NCBI RefSeq assembly: GCF_040939455.1
Contig: NC_134136.1
Location: forward strand, 74,228,001 to 74,292,000
Origin: Microcebus murinus
Lineage: Eukaryota > Chordata > Mammalia > Primates > Cheirogaleidae
Direction: 5' to 3'
Length of the DNA stretch: 64,000 nucleotides
Shown: piece by piece, positions 54,893-64,000 of the stretch
Position numbering within the stretch: the stretch's first letter is position 1
Layout: each line of letters opens with the position of its first letter
Made by a program: the position numbers and the translations under genes
The notes under the pieces: model-generated
What the model was told of the DNA's origin: nothing
The model's database searches: none
The model's input: the letters and a program-made list of their open reading frames with translations, nothing else

Positions 54893-57590
54893 TTTTTTAA
54901 ATAATTAAATTTTTTATTTTGAGATAATTGTAGGTTCACACTCAGAAGTATGTAATAGTATAAAATGATCTTATGTACCCTTTACCTAATTTTGCACAAT
55001 GGTAACATCTTGCAAAATCTATAGTACAATATTACAACTAGAATGTTGACACTGATATAGGCAAGAGACAGAACATATTTATTACCCTTATAGACACACC
55101 CACTTCTATTCTGCCCTCATCTCCACCTTAACCCCTGCAACCACTGATCTATTCTCCTCTATAATTTTATTATTTAAAGAATGTTATATAAATGAGATCA
55201 TGAAGTATGAAAACCTTTGGTATTGGCATTGAAATTCTTTTTCTTCCAGAATAACTATATAGAGAATCATCCAGGTTGTTGTGTTTACCAATAGTTTCTT
55301 TTTTATTGTCAGGTAGTGCTTCATAGTATGGATGCACTATAGTTTGTTTAAATATTCACCCAGCAAAGGAAATCTAGGCTATTTCTATGTTTTGAGTATC
55401 ATGAATGCAGCTGCCATAAACAATTATGTACAGCTTTTTCTATAAGCATAAATTCATTACTCGGATAAATACCCACAACTGCATTAATGAATTGTATGGT
55501 AGTTGCATGTTCAGTTTATTAGAAAGTAACAAACTGTTTTGCAGAGTGCTGTACCATTTTACATTCCCATCATCAATGTATGTTTCTCCACATCTGTGCT
55601 AAGATTTAGTGTTGTTGATAAGACAGTTGTCACTCTCTTTTATTCTAGCCATTCTCATAAGTGTGCAGTGGTATCTTATTGTGGTTTTAATTTTAATTTC
55701 CCTTATGAAAAATTACATTGAACACATTTACATGTGCTTACATGCAACTCATGTATCTTCTTCTGTGAAATATCTCTACCTGTCATTTGTACATGTTCTA
55801 ATTGTATTTGTTGCCATTTTCTTCTGTGGAATTTTAAAGTTCTTAATATATTTTACATAGCAGTCCTTTATCATATGTCATTTGAAAATAGTTTATACCA
55901 CTGTGTGGCTTGTGTATTCAGCCTTTCAATAGGTCTTTCTCAGAGCACAACTTTTAAATTTTGACAAAGTTCAATTTATCATTTTTTAAAAGTTTATGGA
56001 TTATAATTTTTGTGTCAAATCTAATAACTTTTTGCCTAACCCTAGGTCCCAAATATTTTCTCCTATGCTTTTTCTAAAAGTTGTTACATTTAAGTCTCTT
56101 ACTCATTTTGAATTAATTTTTGTACATGGTTGAAACTTTTTCCTCTTTATCAAAATTATTTAAGCTATTAAGTTTCTCTGACTTTTCATAGAAATTTTAG
56201 AATTGTCAATGTTTTCAAAAAATCATGTTGAGATTTTAATAGGAATTCAATTATAGCCATATATCATTTCAGGAGGAAGGATTGATATCTTTACTTGATT
56301 GGATCTTCATGAAAACAGTATATCTCTCTCCATTTATTTATATCTTTTAGGCTTTATTTTAAATCAGCATTGTGTAGTTTTCAGCATATAAGACCTGTCC
56401 AAGTTTTGTTAGATTTATACCTATTTTGTTTTTTCAGTTATCATAAATGGTTTTTCATTTTTAATATGTGTTATTCATATTTTCATTGTATGTAAAAAAT
56501 TGAATTTATGTTTGTATGTTGATATATGCTATGAACTTCCTGAACTCACATATTGGCCCTAAAACATTTTTATAGATTGCCTGAGATTTTCTATGTACAT
56601 AATTAGGACATCTAAAAATATAATAGGAACAGTTTTGTCTCTTCCTTTCTGATTTATATGCATTTTATTGCCTTATTGCATTAACTAGAACTTCTGGCAC
56701 TCTTTGACTAAGAAGAGTAAGAGTAAATGTCCCTGTATTGTTCTCACTCTTAGTAGGAATACTATCATCTCTTATCATTAAATATAACATCAACTGTAGA
56801 TTTTTTGTAGATGCCATTTATCGTGTTGTAGAAGTTCCCATTTATTTATACACTTGACAATTTTTATTATAAATTAATATCAAATTGTGTTAAATGAGTT
56901 TTCTGAATCAAATAATATTATCATGTTATTTTCCTTTTATTAGACTGTTAATATGGAGGACTGCATAGATTTATTTTCAAATATTGAACCATCCTTGCAT
57001 GTCAGTAATAAATTCCACTTGGTTTGGTGTATAATTATTATTTATATTGCTAAATTCTACTTTCTAATTTTGTTATGGATTTTTCCATCTATATTTATGA
57101 AAGATATTATTAATAATTTGTGGGGTTTCTGTACAGTCTTTAACTAGTTTTTGTGTCAGAATAATACCACCTTCATAAAATGTATTGGGACATGTTCCTG
57201 CTTTTATTTTCTGTAAGATATTATATAGAATTGGTGTTAATTTCTTTATAGTATTCAAAGATAGTGTTTTGGTTTTTCGTAATGTCTATAGTGTCCTCTC
57301 CTTTTTTATTTCTGTTTGAGTTTATTAAAGTTCTTTCCTTTCTAGTTCTTGTCAATCTAGCAACATGGCTATCAATTTAGTTTATCTTTTAAAAAAACTA
57401 ACTTTTGGTTTTATTGATCTTCTGTATGTTTCTTATGTTCTTAATCTCATTTAGCTCTGCTCTGATCTTAGTTATTTGTTTTATTCTACTAGGTTTAGAA
57501 TTAATTTGATCTTCCTTTTCTAGTTCCTTTAGATGGTTCATTAGTTTGTTGATTTATGAGCTTTCTGTCTTTTGGATGTGAGCCATCAAA
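54893..57590 (-). mobile_element. Long ancient L1M copy (minus strand), 3' UTR through RT
   Basis: The 3' end is at about 54893 (TTTTGAGATAATTGTAGG). The minus strand then runs through the C-terminal ORF2 (near 55540-55700), the RT and the RT/endonuclease linker (AACCAACTTTTGGTTT-type text near 57390). One 61-codon open piece at 57258-57073 keeps RT residues (CPNTFYEGGIILTQKLVKD), comparable to [19 protein letters not shown] in L1-8. All frames are broken. It is far more diverged than L1-1 to L1-9. Confidence 0.8.
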
Positions 57591-57850
57591 TTGGTATTAA
57601 CTGATCAGCACTAAGGTGTTCACATTGTAGTAATACTCTTGGTGCTGGTCAGGTGGATGGATTCAGGGGGCGGGGGAATGAGGTGGGCAGTGGGGGGGCA
57701 AACCCATAGCTAATGGAAGCAGAGCACACTGTATGGGGGAAGGACACACTTGTAGCCCTGGCTTGGGTGAGGTAAACACATTACATGTAACCAAAATGTT
57801 TTTATCCTCATAATATCTTGAATTATAATCATAATCATAATAATAAATAA
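57591..57850 (+). mobile_element. L1-type 3' tail, second lineage, with ORF2 end
   Basis: AAATTGGTATTAACTGATC matches the last ORF2 codons plus stop and first 3' UTR bases of the L1 family. The G-rich block (about 57665-57700), the CACACTGTATGGGGGAAGG stretch and ACATGTAACCAAAATG then follow, with an A/T-rich end. It shows that the second-lineage tails are genuine L1 3' UTRs. It interrupts L1M sequence. Confidence 0.68.
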
Positions 57851-57965
57851 ATAAATACAGTATTTATACCACCAAAAGAGTAACAAAGGAATAGAACTAA
57901 AGGCTTTCTATGTCTGTCTGTCTGTATGTATGTATGTATGTGTGTATATACATATTTTTCCAAGA
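57825..57965. repeat. (AAT/AAAT)n and (TCTG)n(TATG)n simple repeats
   Basis: ATAATCATAATAATAAATAA-type repeats at about 57828-57862. A separate TCTG then TATG repeat lies at about 57910-57945. Confidence 0.85.
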
Positions 57966-58084
57966 AATAACTTAATTGAATATACTATTTTGTAGCCTAC
58001 TTTGTAAAATTAGCAAAACATACCAAAAATTGTTTATATTAGTAAGATGTGGTAATTTGTGTTTTTTGAGGATGTTCTACATTT

Positions 58085-58506
58085 TCTCTAAGTTGCCAAT
58101 TGTATGTATATAGATTTGTAGTAAGATTCCTTTATGTCTTTTTGATGTCTTTAGTGACTATAGTCAGAGTCCATGATCCATTTCTGATATTAGTAATTTG
58201 TGTCTTCTCTTTTTCCTTCTTTCTCAGTCTTGCTAAAAATTTGTCAATTTTACTGAAATTTTCAAAGAACCAACTCCTATTTTCATTGATTTTCCACTAC
58301 AATTATTCAGTTTCAATTTCATTGATTTCTGCTGCCATCTTTACCTTACTTCTGCTGCCTTTGGTATAATCCCCTCTTAATTTTCAAGGTTATTTGGTAG
58401 TCAGAGTTTAAATTAATTACCTGAGATTTTAATTTTTGTATAATATATGCATTAGTGCTATAAATTTCCCTTCAGCATTGCTTTAATTATGACCTCATTT
58501 TTTGCA
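58085..58506 (-). mobile_element. Old L1 ORF2 fragment (minus strand)
   Basis: The plus strand reads GATATTAGTAATTTGTGTC, AAAGAACCAACTCCTATTTT, TTCATTGATTTCTGCTGCC and GTGCTATAAATTTCCC: the reverse of the endonuclease/RT linker region of an older L1. It overlaps in consensus position with 57290-57560, so it is a separate copy or subfamily. Confidence 0.65.
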
Positions 58507-58509
58507 GTT

Positions 58510-61500
58510 TTTTTTTTGTTTCCAGTGTTTTTTATGTTTTAATTTTTATTTTAGCGTATTATGGGGGTACAAATTTTAAGGTTTTAAATAATGCCATTTA
58601 CTCCCTCCCTCACAAATCTGAGCTTCAAGCATGACCACCCCCAGATGGTGCACCTCTCACTCATTATGTATATATACACCCTCCCTGTTCTCCAGTCTCC
58701 CACCCACAAAATACCCAATAAATTTAGTTCCTATGTGTCCATTTGGGTGCTGATCAGTTAATACCAAGTTGCTGGTGAGTATATGTGGTGCTTGTTTTTC
58801 CATTCTTGGAATACTTCACTTAGTAGTATGGGTTCCAGATCTATCCAGGAAAATACAAGATGTGCTATATCACTGTTGTTTCTTAGAGCTGAATAGTACT
58901 CCATGGTATACATATACCATATTTTATTAATCCACTCATGAATTGATGGGCATGTAGGTTGTCTCCACAGCTTTGAAATTGTGAATTGTGATGCTATAAA
59001 CATTGAGTGCAGGTGTCTTTTGGAGAGTGTCATTAGATCTTTGAGTAGATGCCCAGTAATGGGATTTCTGGATCAAATGGTAGACCTACTTGTATTACTT
59101 TAAGTTATCTCCACATTACTTTCCATAGGGGTTGAACTACTTTGCAGTCCCACCAGCAGTGTATAAGTGTTCCTATCTCTCAAAATCCACACCAACATCT
59201 ATTGTTTTGGGACTTTTTAATAAAGGCCATTCTTACTGGAGATAAGTGATATCCCATTGTAGTTTTGATTTGCATTTCCCTGATGATTAGAGATGTTCAA
59301 CATTTTTTCATACGTTTGTTAGCCATTATGCTGTCTTCTTTAGAAATGTTTCTGTTCGTGTCTTTTGCCCACTTTTTGATAGGGTTGTTTGATTTTTTCT
59401 TGCAGATTTTCCTGAGTTCTAAGTATATTCTAGTTATCAGCCCCTTATCATATGTGTAGGATAAAAATTTTTCTACCATTCTGTACATTTTCGGTTTGCT
59501 TTCCTGACTATTTCTTTGGCCGTGCAGAAGCTTTTGAGTTTGATAATGTCCTATTTATTTATTTTTGTTACTGCTGTGATTGCCTTTGGGGCCTTCTTCA
59601 TTAATTCTTTGCTTAGACCAATATCTGATAGGGTTTTCCCAACGTCTTCTTCTAGGATTTTTAAAGTTTCATGCCTTAGGTTTAAATCTGTTATCCATCT
59701 TGAGTGAATTTTTGTGAGGAGTGAGAGGTTGGGGTCCTGATTTGCTCTTCTGCATGTTGCTAACCAGTTTTCCCAGCACTGTTTGTTGAAGAGAGATTCT
59801 CTTCCCCATTGTATATTTTTGTCTGCTTTATCAAAAATTAGGCTACCGTATACTGATGATTTCATCTCTGGTATCTGAGATCTATTCAAGATATTAATGC
59901 TTCTGTTCTTGTGCCATTTTCAGGGTGATTTAAGTATTATTGCTTTATAATACAGCTTGAAGTCAAGAAGACTGATGCTTCACAGTTTGTTATTTTTACT
60001 TAGATTGCTTTTTAGCTACACAAAGTTTTTTCTGCTTCCATACAAAGTGAAGAATTATTTTTTTTTCTAGATCTGTAAAAAAGGCTGGTGGTATTTTGAA
60101 AGGGATTGCATTGATTCTGTAGATCACTTTAGGTAATATTGACATTTTAACAATATTGTTTCTACCAATCCATGAACAAGGAATATTTTTCCATCTGTAT
60201 AAATCATCTGTAATTTCTTTTATTAGTGCTTCATAGTTCTCCTTGTACAATCTTTCATATCTTTTGTTAAGTACACACCTAGATATATAATTTTCTTTGG
60301 GTCTATAGTAAAGTGTATCGCATTATTTGTTTGAGTTTCTATTGATGGTTCTTGGCATATATGAATGCTTCTCATTTATGTATATTGATTTTATAACCTG
60401 AAACTTCATCAAATTCATTTATGAAATCTAGGAGTCTCTTGGAAGAGTACATAGGGTTTCTAGGTCTAATATCATCACCAAACAGTGAGAGTTTGATTTC
60501 ATCTGCCCTACTTGGATGCCCTCAATACCCCTCTCTTGCCTGATTGCTATAGCTAGGACTTTGAGCACCATGTTGAATAGGAGAGAGGATAGTGGGCATC
60601 CTTGTTTAGTTCTGGATCAAAAATGGAAATGTTTCAATTTTTCCCCATTTAGAATGATATTAGCAGTGATTTGTCATAAATGGACTTGGTAAGTTTAAGG
60701 TTGAACCACCTCTGCCTATTTTGTTAAGAGTTTTTATCATAAAGGTGTGTTGGACTTTGTCAAGTGCTTTTTTTGCATCTATTGAGAGAATCATATGGCC
60801 TTTTTTAAATTGTTTTTTATTTATGAAGTGAATTGCATTTATAGACTTGCATATGTTGAACCAGCATTGCATCCCTGGAATAAAATCCACCTGGTCATGG
60901 TGAATTATTTTTTGATGTTCTGCTTAATTCTATTTGCTAGTATTTTATTTAGGATTTTTGCATGTATATTCATGAGGGATATTGGTCTGTAATTTTCTTT
61001 CTTTTTGTTGTGTCCTTTCCTGGCTTTGGTATCAAGGTGATATTGGCTTCGTAGAATGAGTTAAGAAGGATACCATCCTTCTCAATGGTGTGGAATAGTT
61101 TCTGTAGTATAGGTATGAGTTCATCTTTGTATGTTTGATAGAACTCTGGGGTGTAGCCATTTGGGTCGGGACTTTTCCATTTGGGGAGGTTTTTAATTAC
61201 TGCTTCAATTTCTGAGCTTAGATTGTTCTTTTCTGGAATTCTGTTATCTTTTGGATGAACTTAGAGAGGTTGTATGAATCCAGGAATATGTCCATTTCAT
61301 CTTCGTTCTGTAGTTTTTGGGCATATAGTTTTTTTATAGTTGTCAAATGTGATGTTTTGTATTTCTGTGGTGTCTGTTGTGATCTCTCCTTTTTCATTTC
61401 TTATTGAGTTTATTAGAGTCCTTTCTCTTTGAGTCCTTGTAAATCTAGCAAGAGGGCCATCAATTTTATTTATCTTTTCAAAAAACCAGATTCCGGTTTT

Positions 61501-62320
61501 GTTGATCTTTAGTATAGTTCGCTTGTTCTCCATTTCATTAAGTTCTGCTTTATTCTTTGATGTTTCTTTTGGTGTACTATGATTGGGAGTTGTTTGCTCT
61601 TGTTTTTCCAATTCCTTGAGCCTATTCATTAGATTGGCAGTATCTAAGCTTTCTGTTTTTTGAATGTGAGCATTAATTGCTATTAGTTTTCCTCTCAGGT
61701 AAGCTTTTGCTGTATCCCACAGGTTTTGGTAACAACTATCATCATTATCATTTTGTTCAAAGAAACTCTTAATTTCCCTCTGAATTTCTTCCTTGACCCA
61801 ATAACTGTTCAGTAATAGGTTGTTTAGCTTTCATTATTTTGAGAGGCGATGAGTGTTTCTATAGGAATTGAACTGTAATTTTATACCATTATGGTCAGAA
61901 AAGATACAAGGTATAATTTCTATTTTCTTGAATTTTTCGAGATCTAATTTGTGGCCTGGGATGTGATCAATTGTGGATTAGGATCCATGGACTGCTCAGA
62001 AGTATGTAAATTCAAATTTATTTGGATGGAATGTTCTATAGAGATATGTCATATCTTTTTGATCAAGGGCTGTGTTCAGATCCATTATTTCTTTGCTTAT
62101 TTTCTGTTAGGAGGATCTATCCAGATGATTCAGTAGGGTGATAAAGTCCCCTGCTACTATGGCAGTATTTTGTAACGTGGTGTTTAGATTAGACAAGATT
62201 TGCTTTATGTAATTAGGTGCTCCTATATTGGGTGCATACATATTAAGTATTGTTAAATCTTCTTGTTGGATGTTCCCTTTCACCATTATAAAATGTTCAT
62301 CTTTATACTTGTTTGTTTTG
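58510..62320 (-). mobile_element. L1-10: diverged minus-strand L1, 3' UTR to endonuclease
   Basis: The 3' end is at about 58535 (TTATTTTAGCGTATTATGGG); ORF2 ends SPATWY near 58758. The minus strand continues through the Cys region, RT (near 60350-61200) and endonuclease to about 62310, where it stops. It has the same architecture as L1-2 but with many more substitutions, stops and frameshifts, so it is an older member of the lineage. Confidence 0.85.
58758..62310 (-). pseudogene. L1-10 ORF2, heavily degraded
   Basis: Open pieces on the minus strand include 59033-58758 (C-terminus, [20 protein letters not shown]), 59889-59551 (KADKNIQWGRESLFNKQCW), 60250-59996 ([19 protein letters not shown]), 60890-60660 (RT motif A region, [15 protein letters not shown]) and 61629-61297 (linker, [15 protein letters not shown]). 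The Cys region and the RT active-site region are damaged; I do not see a clean FADD box. The N-terminal endonuclease residues before about 62310 are absent. Confidence 0.82.
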
Positions 62321-64000
62321 TTTTGTTTGGGAGGTTTTTTTTTTTTATTTCAGCATATTTTTATTTCAGAATATTTTCCTCCTGGGTGAACTTAGGGAGG
62401 TTGTGTGATTCCAGGAATCTGTCCATTTCATCTTCATTCTGCAGTTTTTGGGAATATAGATTTCTATAGTAGTCAAACATAATGTTTTGTATTTCTGTGA
62501 AGTCAGTTGTGATCTCTCCTTCTTAATTTCTTATTGAGGTTATTAGAGTGCTTTCTCTTTGAATTCTTGTCAGCCTAGCCAGAGGGCTGTCAATTTTGTT
62601 GATCTTTTCGAAAAACCAGCTTCTGGTTTTGTTCATCTTCCATATAATTCTCCTATTTTCCATTTCATTTATTTGGGCTTTGATATTAGATATTTCTTTT
62701 CTTCTGCTAGGATTGGTTTGCTTTGTTCTTCTTTTTCCAATTCCTTGAGACTATTCATTAGGTTGTCGGTGTCTAATCTTTCTGGTTTTTGAATATGAGC
62801 ATTTATTGCTGTTAGTTTTCCTCTCAGATATGCTTTTGCTGTATCCCAAAGATTTTGGTAAAATATGGCTCCATTGTCATTTTATTCGAAGAAATTCTTG
62901 ATTTCCCTCTGAATTTCTTCCTTGACCCAATAGTTATTCAACAGTAGTTTGTTTAGTTTCCATGACTTAGTGATGTGGTGTGTATTTCTGTTAGAGTTGA
63001 ACTCTAATTTTATACCACTATGGTCTGAGAAGACACAAGTTATTATTTTTATTTTCTTAAATTTTTTGAGATCAGCTTTGCGGCCTATTATGTGATCAAT
63101 TTTTGAGAAGGATCCATGGCCTGCTGAGAAGAATGCAAATTCAAATTTATTTGGGTGAAATGTTCTGTATAGATCTGTCAGACCTTTTTGGTCAATAGCT
63201 TTGTTTAGGTCCCTTATTTTTTTACTTAATTTCTGTTACAAGGTTCTATCCATTTCATTTAGTGGTGTATTGAAGTCCCCTGATACTATGGTAGTATTGT
63301 TTAGGGTAGTATTTAACTCCAACAAGGTTTGCTTTATGTAACTGGGTGCTCCTGCATTGGGAGCATAAATATTAAGAATTGTTAGATCTTCTTGTTGGGT
63401 CTTCCCTTTCACCATTATGAGGTGGCCTTCTTTATCCTTTTAAAGTTTTGTTAATTTAAATCAAATGTTGTCTGCGAACAATATAGCAACCTCTGCTTTC
63501 TTTTGACTTCTGTTTGCTTGGATGATAGTTTTCCATCCCTTGATCTTCACCCAGGAGGCATCTTTATGGTTTAGGTGTATTTCCTGTAGACATCAAATAC
63601 TAGGCTTGTGGAATTTTATCCACTCTGCCAGCCTATGTCTCTTCAGAGGACAGTTTATACCATTTACTTTTATTGAGAGGATTGAAAATGGAGGAACATT
63701 TCTGTTCATATTGATGGGGAAGTCCTGTTGTTTTGACTTAGAGCTTGAGTCATCATAAAGTTCAAGATATAGACTTTAATTCTTTGAGGATTTTATTTTG
63801 AGGAGTGTCTATTGCCCTGTCCACTGTGGAAGGCAGGTCTGAGAATTTCCTGTAGTGCTGGTCTAGTCTTTGCATATTCCTTCAGTGACTGTTTGTCTGA
63901 GAAGGACTTTATTTCACCCTCATAGATGAAACTTAATTTTGCCGAGTAAAGAATTCTAGGTTGGGATTTGTTCTGTTTTAGAAGATTAAGGATAGGCACC
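62321..64000 (-). mobile_element. L1-11: diverged minus-strand L1 with internal deletion, runs off window
   Basis: A T run (62334-62345) and ATTTCAGCATATT look like the reversed last bases of an L1 3' end. The text then jumps at about 62370 straight to the linker/RT N-terminal region of ORF2 and continues through the endonuclease (to about 63650) into ORF1 at the window edge. Most of the RT, the C-terminus and the 3' UTR are missing. Its sequence resembles L1-10 at the overlapping positions but it is a separate copy. Confidence 0.75.
63793..64000 (-). pseudogene. L1-11 ORF1, C-terminal end (partial)
   Basis: The minus strand reads the ORF1p C-terminal domain: MPILNLLKQNKSQPRILYSA, KLSFIYEGEIKSFSDKQ and TRPALQEIL, matching residues about 264-317 of L1-3 ORF1. 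The piece is open to the window edge, so its N-terminal state is unknown. The adjoining ORF2 is broken, so I call the unit a relic. Confidence 0.75.

Noticed and set aside
1..64000. tRNA, rRNA, snRNA or microRNA genes
   Set aside because: I found no tRNA-like A/B box pair with cloverleaf potential and no recognisable small RNA. MIR fragments are tRNA-derived but ancient and degraded.

Overview
The window is AT-rich mammalian nuclear DNA with no host gene that I can recognise. It is a dense, nested accumulation of transposable elements. The commonest family is an L1 (LINE-1) whose 3' UTR carries G-rich blocks, a TATACATACATAATG motif, the motif GTGCACCATCTGG and an ending TATGCCAAAATAAA. I associate this type with strepsirrhine primates (lemurs and lorises), but that is recall, not a search. 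Tigger1, Hsmar1-like mariner, L2, MIR and old L1M relics fit a primate or close relative. I saw no Alu in 64 kb.

Layout. 1-895: 3' end of a gammaretrovirus-like provirus (broken env, polypurine tract, LTR). 2064-2411: short L1 with a 5' inversion (L1-1). 2513-9084: near full-length minus-strand L1 (L1-2). 9090-17040: L2, MIR and L1M relics and unassigned DNA. 17043-25765: one Tigger1 DNA transposon split by a full-length plus-strand L1 (L1-3, 18365-24966). 25766-38640: mostly unassigned AT-rich DNA with old repeats, microsatellites, a short L1 tail (L1-4) and an L1 ORF2 scrap. 38672-41524: two minus-strand L1 copies end to end (L1-5, L1-6). 41853-43122: near full-length Hsmar1-like mariner, dead. 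44410-51735: three plus-strand L1 copies head to tail (L1-7, L1-8, L1-9), followed by two more L1-type tails. 52135-53530: a second, different mariner relic split by an L1 tail. 54890-64000: old L1M, then two diverged minus-strand L1 copies (L1-10, L1-11), the last running off the window.

Coding state. Only two reading frames look intact: the ORF1 genes of L1-3 and L1-8 (330 codons from the conserved ATG). All ORF2 copies, both mariner transposases, the Tigger1 transposase and the env relic are broken.

Most interesting signals. (1) L1-3 and L1-8 lie at different sites yet share the same two ORF2 nonsense codons while keeping ORF1 open, which suggests a lineage that spread with a dead ORF2 and was mobilised in trans. 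(2) L1-5 is a mosaic of two L1 subfamilies joined over a 107-bp repeat, as expected from template switching. (3) L1-5 and L1-9 share an ORF2 frameshift deletion. (4) The Hsmar1-like mariner lacks the third catalytic Asp (Asp to Asn), the same change known in SETMAR.
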